Below are positions 1 through 12,000 of a stretch of DNA of 64,000 bases, piece by piece. The first letter of the stretch is position 1; every line of letters begins with the position of its first letter. The position numbers and the translations under genes were made by a program. The stretch spans positions 62,001-126,000 of the forward strand of contig JAHLKI010000008.1 of assembly GCA_025602905.1 (NCBI GenBank), given 5' to 3'. The stretch comes from Phlyctochytrium arcticum (Eukaryota > Chytridiomycota > Chytridiomycetes > Chytridiales > Chytridiaceae). The notes below the pieces were generated by a model that was not told the DNA's origin, did no database searches, and was given only the letters and a program-made list of their open reading frames with translations.

Positions 1-3000
1 CGATTGCACCGAGTCGGGCTCGGAAGCCATCGAACTCGTAGGAGATTTGGCCCGACACGCTAGTTACAATGGAAGTTATGCCGCCGAAACGGAAAATATT
101 CGCAACCACGCCATTCTGACTTTGGGGTCCATGTCCAAAAGGGCCATCCAAGAAGGAAATGTCGAGGCGGGCGAAAACGCAGCGTCGACATTACACCAGA
201 TGCTGGCAAATATCGACAAAACCAAACTCCGCGAGGCCAGTAAAACCGCTCATGCAATCAGCAAGCGGGATGTGGAGCGGGTTTTTAGACGGGGGGAGAA
301 TATAGATGATATCGAGTCAGAAAAGGATTATCGGCCTGCTCTGGTATCCGAGGAAGATTTTCCTATTACCTACTTTTCCAATATTCTGTTGGGACTCGGA
401 AATGCCGCTCATCCCAAGTCTTTGCCCGTCATTCAAGGTCATTTATACGGGCGTTCCGTAGCGGAAGCAAAAACTGCTCGACGCCGGCGTCAGAATCGTC
501 GTAGTAATGATGCTGCCAACCACACTCAAAAGCACGGGGAAGGACATGAACATGACGACGGAGAAGAAGAGGAGGATCACGGGCTCTACTTTCCCGAGGC
601 TATCCAAACGGCCGCCCTGCACGCCCTAGGTGAATTCCAGGGGGAGCACGTCGAGAATGATTTACTTGCCGCACTGGCATTCAGCGGCTCTCCCGCCATC
701 AAGACCGCAGCCCGAGAGTCTTACAAAAAAGCCCGCCGCTCCTTTTCCATTGAAGATGTTGCGGCGGGAGCCGAGGAGCTGGAAGATCTTCTGGCTCAAG
801 ACCCCGATCGGTTTAACCAGGTGGTGCACCGGCGAGATTTATCTGAAGACCACGAACTCGTGCAAGGGCTCTCCCGCCGAGCACTGCGCGCACGGTCTTT
901 ACTCACCCTTCGATGGTCCGACGGCAAATTGACCATTGCTGTACAAACCCCCTCGTTTATTTGGGATAAATCCTGGGGAGCGCCTGTGGCCGGACTCAAG
1001 GCGTCAGTGACTATCCTGAACCGGGCCGGATTGACTGCCTCCCTGCTCAAAACCGGATTATATATCGACATTGACAATCAAGCTGGTGCTTATTTGTATT
1101 TTGCGCTTTTCGGGTACACCCAAATTACTATTTTCGTGAGTAAAATGATGCGCCGATGTTCTGTATTGGTGGCTAAGAGTTTATTTCCTATATAGAATGC
1201 AGCAGCACGTTTGAAGGCCGCTCTCGGATACAATCTCGACATGTTGAAAGGGTTCAAGCTTTCCGACATATATGATGCCGCCAATCGGTATCTGACTCTC
1301 GTATCGCAAATACACGATCAGCTATTTAACGAGTTCTCCGACATTTTGGAGGGCGCTACAAATATGCGAACGGCATTGAGTATTGCTAGTCTGGACATTG
1401 GCGTCAACATGAGAACATCTTCATTCGGGCTCGACAATGTGATCATTTCGTCCAGCCCCGTGGATGAATTGGAACTTTTGGGGATTCTGGCTCAATTTAA
1501 AGACATTGAAAATAGTATTCGGACAGCCGCGACAAAGATTAATGCCATTTTCGTTCAACCATTGTCCCCAATCATTGATGAACTGGTAAAGGACTCTACG
1601 AAGCTCGGCACTGCCGTTCGCGCGATTCTGGTTTGCCCTCAACAAGGTGGTGACTTTTTATTAGCGGCCATTGAGGTAAAAATTGTTGAGTTCTTTGTGC
1701 TATTGTGGAGCAAGACACTGATGTTTTCATTTTCCTTGAAAAAAAAGGAAATTGTCTCTCAATTTTACAAAGTTGACCAGATAACGGATCAATTGCGTGC
1801 TCTCATGGCTTTGGACCGTCGGGAGGGCCTTGTCCCCGTTCTTGACCCAGAATATTTGGACCAGCTTATGCTTCTGGCCCGGTCAGACAACTCTCTCGTA
1901 TGGCTCAGGGATGCCGTCACAAAGTATCGCTCTTTCCTCTCCACTTGGCGACAACTCGGTTTCCAATGGTACGATAAATATCACGACTATAAAGTCAACA
2001 TGAGGCAATTTGAAAAATCCCAAACTGGTGAGTTGTTTTGCGCACATGTCTTTTCTGGGGTTTCCCGCGTGTACTCACCCCCAATGCTTTAGCATTCATC
2101 AACTTTGTCACTGAAAATCTCGGATCACATTTCGACAGTAATTTCCCAGCGCGGCCGTTTCCAAGCAATGATGATCCAGAAAAAGGTCTCGTTTTTCCCA
2201 ATGCCGTATTCGAAGGCAGGAGTGGATCATGGCTGAGGACGGCGTTGGATGAGGAGATTCCTATGCCCATGACGGGTCGTGTCCGTTGGAGTCAAGGAGG
2301 GGTGGCCACTATCGAGGTCCAAGAGGTGTCACTCCGCCCCTACTATATTTATATTTCGGGGTTGAGAATGAAGGACGAGCGATCCGGAATTTCGGGTAAC
2401 CTACAGTGGCAGCGTTTCAAAAAAGGTGCTGGATTTGCTATCGCAACGTCGTCCCGTATTCATGTTGCTATTGGAAGTAAGACTGGGGCAGGAGAATGGA
2501 TTGATCCGGAGAAGTAGTAAGTACAGCTGGCCCTGACCCCACAATTGGATTTTAATGAATTGCCAACCCAGCCTTCCCGAGGTTGTACCCAAGCTACTAC
2601 AGCGATGGTATCCGGATCCCAACTACTATGTGTTTCAAGTCCTTGGGCGGTTCATTGTTCCCATGAGTCCCATGATCCCTGGTGGTGCGGTGGTAGGCAC
2701 AGATGCCGCTGAAGCCATTGAAGACCGAAAGGAAGATCAGAAGAAAAAGAAGGAGCAGAAGAAACCCCCCAAGCCGGGTGCCAAAGCCGAAAAGAATAAA
2801 ATCGAATCCAAAAATCTGGACCAGATTAAGAAGATGGAACCGGCATACATTTCTGATTGGAAAAACACACCCATCCAGAATCCTGATGATATCTGCTATG
2901 TGACCGAGTTTGATTCCCCGGAAGAGATGTGTGGGGGCGGTATGCTCGGTATGTGCAACCCTTCCCCATGCATTCGACTTCCACCATGCTCATATGTGTT

Positions 3001-6000
3001 GTACCCTTTCTTGTGCAGCTGAGAAAAAGACTTCGATCACTCTATGGGAGTTTAGTACCCGCGTCCTTGTAGCCGGATTTATTCCAGTCGAATTCGGAAT
3101 GTAGGTCGTCTACAACGTTACGAAAGATTCGATTCTAACGGTCTATATGCCACCAGAGCTTTCTTGGGACTGCTTGGAGTGCAGGTTGGGGCAACAGTCT
3201 GCGTAATGAACCTGATGTTCCGTCCCGTTGTAGCACCCGGCTTTGGTGTCGCAATCAGGGGACATGTGGCAATCGATTTCTTTATTGCCTCTATCGGCTT
3301 GTCGGTTACTGGAATCGTGGCGGGTATGTCGCCAGAAATTTGATTGGACGCCTGTTGCTAGCTAATCTCACATGCTTATCCCCTACTTTTCCAGATACAT
3401 CCGTACCGTTCACTGTTCATTTCCCATTTACCACCTTTCCTACTGGAACCTGCTTTGACGTAAGTTCTTTCCCCTCCCTCAGCCACTAAACTTTCCCAAT
3501 AACGGTTGACTTGCCCATTTTAGATTGCGATTATTATTTTCCCATTAGCATTTGAAATCGCAGTGTTCGCCACTATCAATCTACTTTTCGTCAAGATTAA
3601 TCACGAATTGATTGTCGCACGATGGCCGTACGTTTCCACCACTGCGAGTTTGAGCTGTTTACTAACTGCACCGCTTTTGTTAGTTTGGCAGGGGTGTCAT
3701 ACACAATTTTGGATGTATGTCCGCCAAAGGGTGGCAAATCGGCTCCATCAGGAAGTGGAATAGTCATCGATAATACCCCTCCCGTTTTCCCAACTCTCTC
3801 CGCCTTTCAGCTACCCGGTCAAAACCCTACCGCTCCACTTTGTTATGCTGAATGGCAAGCGGATGACATTGAGTCGGGAATGGACAGTGTGTCGTAAGTG
3901 ATTTTACCATTCATAGTCTGCCCGCATGTTCACAGCCGCTTATCTGTTCAGTATCGGTGTCGGCTATGGCCCGGGTGACACCAGTGTCGTGAAACGTCAA
4001 ACGGTCAAGCGAGGGATGGGAAACACTATTGCCATCCCCGGTCCGACCAACATGGATGTATTTGATGAACGCACACTATGGATGGTGGCAACGGCTAAAA
4101 ATATGCAAGGTGGTGAAACCACCGTGTCACAACCGTTCTTATGGGACCTTTCACCCCCGGTGATTAATGTATGGGAAGGAAATCTCACGCAGCCCAGCAA
4201 CTTCCGTATGATAATTGGCCAAAATGAGACTTGGGTCACCCAGCGGAAGAACCTACGAGCCTTTACAACAGATATTAGTGCTCAAGTCAACGGAACAGCG
4301 GCTCAATCCCATACAAAGGGCTTGACATTCTCTTACGACATTGCTGATCAATCTCCAGTGGAGGAAGTCAAATATGCCATTGGAACAGGATCGGACGCAA
4401 CAACAATAAACGACACCGTGCCATGGACGGCCCTTCCTAAAAAGTCATTCGGAACGATTGCTGTGACAGGCTTGACCCTCTTGCACGGTATCAAGTACTT
4501 TTTGGCGCTTCAGGCCTCAGATAAAATTGGATACACGTCTTTTCTACAATCCAGCGGCACGCTGGTTGACCTCACTCCCCCCTACACACCCGCATCGCAA
4601 CTGTTCTTTGGTACGACATTACGATCGAATTGGGGCGGTAGTAATCAAAGGGCCTCACTATACTTGAATCATTATGGATTTGCCGACAATGAGACTGATA
4701 TTGCGGTGTGGAACTACGCCGTTGGTCCCAGCAACTTACAACCTGAAGCTATCATGCAGAATCCCGCCCAATGGACATCTTTCGGCGGCTGGTCTACGTA
4801 CAAAGTAGCGACCCCGTCAAGTACTGGCGACGTTGCCGTATCGATTGATGGTTATAACTTGGCAGAAGGCAATCACACTGTGTGTGTGCAAGCAACCAAT
4901 TTCGTGGGTTTGAAGTCGGTAGTCTGCCGGGATGGCTATCTGGTTGACTATACTCCTCCCACGGGAACCGTCTCAATCGAGCAAGGTGCCGTTCTTGGAG
5001 AAATATATCTGATCTTCCAATATGCGGACGACCGCGCAGGCGTACGTTCATTCAGTGTCGGACTAGGTGATGGGTTCACCCCTCGGTATTCTGGATACTA
5101 CAAATTCGACCCAGCCTTGACCAATATAACCAATTTTACTATTCCCATTGACAGCTCCTTGGCTGGTACCTTGATATACGGCCAATTACAAGTTGAAGAC
5201 TGGGCCGGAAATTTCATGGTAGCGTCAACGGCTGAACCACTAGTCGTCAATTTCTTCCCACCGCACGTTGGTGTAGTCTATGACGGAACGGAACTTGGTG
5301 ACAGTGCTGATTTCGTCGACAGTACCGATGTGTTATGTGCTTCCTGGACTGCCTGGCTTGATACTATCACGGGAGTTGGCCGGTACGACCTATCCTTTGG
5401 CTACATGGTTGGAGAAACTGATATCATACCATGGACGACTGTCGATCTGTTAAATTCCACCTCATGTCTCCCCGTTACAAATGCGTCAGTGACTCAAAAC
5501 GCGCTGGTGTTTGCCAACGTTCGCGGATGGACCGATGCTGGGGAAAATTCCAAGTATGCGGTAGCCAGTAGTCCAGGGACAATCATTGACATTACGGGCC
5601 CAACACCTTTTGAAGCAGACATCACCAGTGCTACAGCAAAGGGATTTCAAAACCAAAAAGAGTTTATCCGGCTCGCGTGGAATGCCTCATCTGATGCGGA
5701 GTCCGGCCTGGCCAAGTATACCGTTGAATGTTTTGAGCAGGGCGGGACCGTCGTCCTCCCTCCAACAGTCATTGATACATCGCTCCCTCTGAAGTTGGGG
5801 GGTCAGATATTTGGAGTTCCCCTTCGAACCGGCTCAACCTTTTATTGCAACGTGACAGCATTCAACAACGCAGGATCCAGGAATACCTATTATACTTCCA
5901 CAAACTCCCTAATTGTCGATGACACACCTCCCGTGCTTGGGTACTTGACCTACAACGGTGCTTCTGTGTATGGGTCAAGGGTGTACGTTACCAATGCGAC

Positions 6001-9000
6001 TTACATATCGATCCCATGGAGTTGGTCTGACGCCGAGTCCGGGCTGGCTGATGGCAGCCTCAAGTGCGAGTTCACTGACATGGATGGCTTTCCTGTTAGC
6101 TCAGTGTCCGTGAACATCAGTGATTCTGGATGCTTAATCACGTCCACTACTGCTCTCCAGGAAGATGGCGAGTATATCATATCAGTGTCTGCGATAAATA
6201 ACGCCGACTTGCAACGAAAGTTGGATTTTGAGATCAACATCGCCACTATACCGCCGCAGCTTCTTGCAGCTGGGGTAGGACTGACAAGTGTTGGGTCACC
6301 CTCTCTGGTTAAAAGTACCGTCAACGACCGTTTCTTGGGCTGGTTCCAATTTGCCAAGGCACTCAACCCTTTATCCGCTGTATATGTCGGATTCGGCCCT
6401 AATGTAACCCACCCATTGGAATTCAGCAACGGCTCATACCTAGCTATCGATCCTGCGCAGACGTATGTGACAATCCCGTACCTTCTTGGGACGGGAGAGA
6501 CGTACTGTATGGTCGTGTATGGAGAGAATGTGGCTGGGTGGCGAACGCTTGATGTAAATGCGGGATGCGTGGAAGTTGTCGAAGGTGCAAAGCCCGGTTA
6601 CGTCTATGATGGTCCTGATCTGAATCAAGAGCTGCAAATTCAGTGGTATGACGATATGGTGATCGCCACTTTTGCCAACTTTACACATTACCTTCCCGGG
6701 TCGCTTTACACTTGGAGTTTGGGAACGTATCCAAATGGCACAGATATCGTCGCACCAACATCTGCATTTTTATTTTACCCAACCAAATCAACACCAGGAT
6801 ATGTCAACTTTCCGACGGACCTTTTATCTACCGGTATCGCGTACTTCATTACCATCAATGGCACATTCGGGACCAGTGGGCCAGACAGTTATACAGAGTC
6901 AGTTTATGCCGTGAGCGCGGGTTTCCGCATCGTAAACAACGCTCCATCCGAACCCGTGCTTAAAATCGGCAACAGTTCAGAACTACAGTATGTTAGCTTG
7001 CAAGCAGCTGAGCAGATTACGTTTGGATGTGATGCGACTTCTGAGACTGGAAGTGAAGGATTCGATCAGTTAGTCGTCCGGGCTGGCCATGATCCCATCC
7101 TTGCTAACGGCTTGTTGTCGTATGATGCGAGTGATGACCTTACTTTAGCTCACCGTACTTTCAAGAATTTAGTGGATCTGTCAACCGCAGTTTCGGGGAT
7201 GGGGGTATATGCTGATTGCATTGCTACTGACAATCGCATGACGGGAACTTCCGCAAAGGTGCGAGCCGGACCTTTGGTTGTTGACGGCACGCCTCCGGTC
7301 GCACCCAAGAACTTTTCCTGTACTCCAGAGACAGTCACACCTTCAGTTCCCTTTCAATGCAGCTGGGACTCTTTCACGGATCACGAGAGTGGAGTAGTTT
7401 CCATTGAAATTGCATTGGGAACCACAAAGGGTGGTAGCGAAATCATGGCATTTCAGCCAGTTTCGCAATCAGATTACACTTTTGACCCAGTGTTTGTGTA
7501 TCTGCAGTCGGCAGCCTCCAATTATCACGTTACGCTACTAGCCAGAAATGGTGCCGGTCTGACTACCTCCGCGTTTGCAATTCTCAAAATTGATAATACG
7601 CCGCCGAGAGTGAATTCCAATTTGCTTCGCTTTTTATCCGAAATTCCAACCTTGGTGATGAGTAACGGCACAACGATAGTGGCTGCTGCATCACAAGTGG
7701 ACTGCCAGCGATCAAAGTCTATTGTTAACATAGCGTGGGACGGCGTATTCGCTGATCGAGAAAGTGGCATGAGCAGCTACAGTGTCGCGATCAGACAAAA
7801 TCAAGGAACATCCATCTTTCTTTCGTGGACCGATGTGGGGAATATTACCACAGCCAAGTTGACCCTTACCAAGGCAATCACTCCCGGAATGTCAATTATC
7901 GCCCTCGTGCGAGGCAAAAACGGGGCAGGATTGATATCGCAAGCAGTTAGCACCCCTATTGGTGTTGTCGACCGGGGACCGACTGCCATGGACGTTCATC
8001 AAATCACTGTTTCTACTGGGGTTACTGGCGCATTTCAGAATGAGCGCAACTTGTTTTCTGCGGGCTGGAAGTTTGAGCATCCATGCCCGATCGCGGGTTA
8101 CAAGTGGTGGATTCAGGATAACTCAACAAGCGTGATTGTTTCGAACATTTCCACTACCACTGCCGACGTCGTTGTTGCTACCGATTTAGACTTACAACCA
8201 AGACATGCTTACGTTGCATTTGTGAAAGCTTTCAACAATCTGGGGATGTGGTCAGAAGCGGCGGTCAGTGCACCTGTAACGATTGTGTATAGCCCGGCGC
8301 GTCCTGCTCCGGTTTACGATGGGATCAACTTTTACCGAGAAACTGCTGAGCAAACAAACAGATATGAAATTGGCGGATCATGGGACGACTTCTCAACCGA
8401 TACTTGTTTGGTATCAAATTACAAATATGCGGTGGGAACCAACTTTTCGGACTCTGAAACTGTGGCAAACGTGGTTGGCTGGACAGACTCTGGAGTCGTC
8501 AGACAATTCCAGCTCACCCTGTCAACGGCCCTGCAGTTTTACACACAATACTACGTTTCAGTGAATGCAACATCGTGCACTGGGGACATTATTTCTTCTT
8601 CTTCGCCGGGCTTTTCAGTTGGACAAAGAGAAGCACCCACTGCTGGCAGTGTGGCTTTAGATAATCAAAATGGCTTGGAAAATGCCACAGCTCAAACGTC
8701 AGCAGCGGAAGTGCTCATCCGGTGGGCAGGATTTGTCTCCAATTGGTCGCCTCTGGATGTTGATGTCGCATTGACAAATGACACTGAATTTAACAATTCA
8801 TCCTTTGTTGTGCCTTTCACGAGAGTTCCAAGCAGTTCATCAGCTTACAAATTCACCAACTTGACTTTGAATACAACAAATGATGCCAACACCACTTATT
8901 ATGGTATTGTAAGAGTGACGGATATGAATTTCCAAATGGTACACGCGAGCACCCCAGCATTCGTCGTCAATATCACATTGCCGGCACCAGTTGCAATTAG

Positions 9001-12000
9001 TTTTCCGGGTCAATCCGACAACGCTACTCAGGTTTGGCAAGCACAGCCCAACTTTGAAATCACCCTTGGCAAGTTTGGCGAAGATATCAATGATGTGAAA
9101 TACGCTGTTGTGAGTCCCCCTAGTAGTAATTCGTCCTTGCGGCGCAGGGACGACATCTTCGATCCGGTTACGGCTGTCGGTGACCCCAATAGCCTGCTTG
9201 TTCCCTTTACTTCCATTGGCGATTTGAATTCATCTAGCGTCTCAGTTGACGTTCCCACTAGCGATTCTGGGACCTCCTTTGTTGTCATCCAAGCCATAAA
9301 TCAAGCGGGTCTGAACACCATCGTTGCATCACCACCCATCAATTTCGATGTCACTCCACCCGTCATTGGAACGCTTCGCCAGGGCCCGGATCCATCAGCA
9401 ACATTCATCTTTTCTGGAGTCAATGATTCTGTAACTCTGACTTGGGGTCAGTTTGTGGATCAGGATACCTGCTCGGGAACAACGGATGACTTTAGCGTCG
9501 ACCCTGCAAGCCGATGGGGAAATATCCTCAATGGGACAACTGTTGATTATGGCACCATCAACGCAACCAACATCTTTGTTAAAGGATGCGTAACCCAAAT
9601 TACCAATATAATGACTTTACACGCTGTTTCCGATGTTACGACGCCTAGCCTCATTCGAGGATGCGACGTAGCATCTAACGTGTACGCATCGGGTAGCACC
9701 TACTCAATCCGAATGAAGGCATCGGCAGTAATCGGAGCTGTGAGCTCTATCGTACTGACGGATTCGGAGAGCGCGTTACTGTTTGAAAAGACGTTTATTC
9801 TGCAAAAGAAATGGTTCTTGGATGCTCCTGCAACATACAATGCAGTAGGGGCTCAAGTTGTCATGACCGCTACTGGTCCGGTGGTATACTCCTGGTCATT
9901 GATTGGCGGTGACAATGTTCTTAACGGTCAGTCGTTGAATATGGAAGCAGACGCGACGGCAAACTACCTCGTATACACATTTACCGTAAATTCAAGAGAA
10001 GTCAGTGTTGAAATTACCAATGACGAAAACATTACCGTTGGAGGAACTAGGTTATCGCCACTGGTTGTGGGAACAAGTAATATCAGAGGGACTCCTAACC
10101 TTGCATTACGTTTTGGATTATGGGGAGTCTCTGCCTTGGATTCGCAAGCAAAGATGATTGTCAGTTCTGTCACAACCCCCTCAGCAACAGATTACCCGTG
10201 CAACTACGGCCGACTTTTCGGTGACCCTGAATCTGGAGTTGGACATTATGAAATTGGAGTTGGAACATTACCCACTGTCGCTGACATCATCCCCTTCACT
10301 GCAATCAGCGTTCGAAACTGGACGCAAACGTGTGCGTCGAATGATGTGAGCTGCTTACCCCAAGCATGGAGGCAGAACGTGGTGCCATCTAGTTCACAAT
10401 TTATTTTGGAAGGGAAACTGTCAAACGTATCCATCCCAGCATACAGCTACATGGAGCAATGGTGCCAACTTGACCCGATGGATGGCGGTTGCTCCCCCTT
10501 GGCAACCTGTGATAACCTGGGACCACTTGATTCGAACCTGAACCCATCCAATGCCTCAGTCACCTATGCGCAAAGTCTGAATCTGAACTTTACTTGTGTT
10601 TGCCCACCTGGATACAACGGCACTGGCTATGGCTATGACTGTGTGGATATAGGTGAGTTTAATTAAGACAGAACGGAGTTATACTAGTTTTAGCTAACTG
10701 AATGCCACCATCGCTGTAGATGAATGCGCCATTCAAGCCGCCAATGGAACAGCTGTGTGTGACAGTAGCGCTATTTGCATCAACGTACCCGGTTCATACC
10801 AATGCTCTTGTCCGAACGGCTTTCAGGGTAATCCGTTGGCTTCAGCGTCAATCGTAGGGGAAACTATCGGATGCTTCAGCAAGGACTTTTGCTCGTCTTT
10901 CCCATGTGGAGCTTCTGGTCGCTGCATTCAGCTTAATGGCGACTATACATGCGACTGTAATCCGGGCTATCATCAGGCGGACAGTCATACTTGCCTGGAC
11001 AATGATGAATGCGCCTTAGGAACCCATCAGTGTGATCCACGGGCTACTTGTGTGAATGTGGCAGGAACCTATACCTGTAATTGCCCTGCTGGTACGGTGG
11101 GATCTGGGTTTGGACCAAACGGTTGTCGAGCGCCAGGATCCTCGGGAAGCGGGGCAAGCTGTGCAGGAGCCGCCCCCATATCATCTGGAGCACCCTTGAA
11201 CTCATCAATTCCGTCAAATGGTTTCAACAGTGATCCGCGAATCACGGTGATGACTGGCGCGCCGCGATATGCAGTTTGGTTTCAGTTCAGGGCCCAAGTG
11301 CAGACTGTGGTGGTAACAGCTTCGTTTGCTTCTGACGGACCAACCCGTGCATGGCTTTTGCTCTTTTCCTCTTGTGCGGGACAACCGATCTCCATTTCAA
11401 AATGCGCGAAGCCGCAGAATTGTACTGTAAGCGCGTCCGTGGCTGTAGGCTCAGATTTGTCCGTGTCACTTCTGACGACGCAACCGACCAACTTTACCAT
11501 CAAGACCGAAAACGGGGGATCCCCAGCTTGCTTGGCACCATGCCTGCATGGAGGAGTTTGCGTTGGCGATAATGTATGCTCTTGTCCTGGGGGCTACGTT
11601 GGAACGAACTGTCAGACTCCTGTTCGTACTATGCTGCCCAGGAATTCGGTGACAGGCGCTCACTGCACTGGTCCTGTGAATGTTAATGGAACGGTATACT
11701 CTCCATGTGCCCCGGGGGACAAGCCGGGAATTGCGCCGTCTTCTCCAACATTCGGATTTGAAGGGTGTTGGGGATGGGGATCCTTGAGCAGTCCCGTGAA
11801 CACGCAATTACAGATTGCACCAAATAATCGGGAGCCCATTATCTCATTGGTTCTTGCGTCAGTCCCGCGGTCTCTTATACAAAAGAATACCAACGCAGAT
11901 CAATGTGCAAGTAGCTGCCGCTCTCAAACTCTACCGTACTTTTTGTTCTTCAACAGCACGTCTACGCAAGAATCGGCATGCATATGTATGTCTACAGTCA

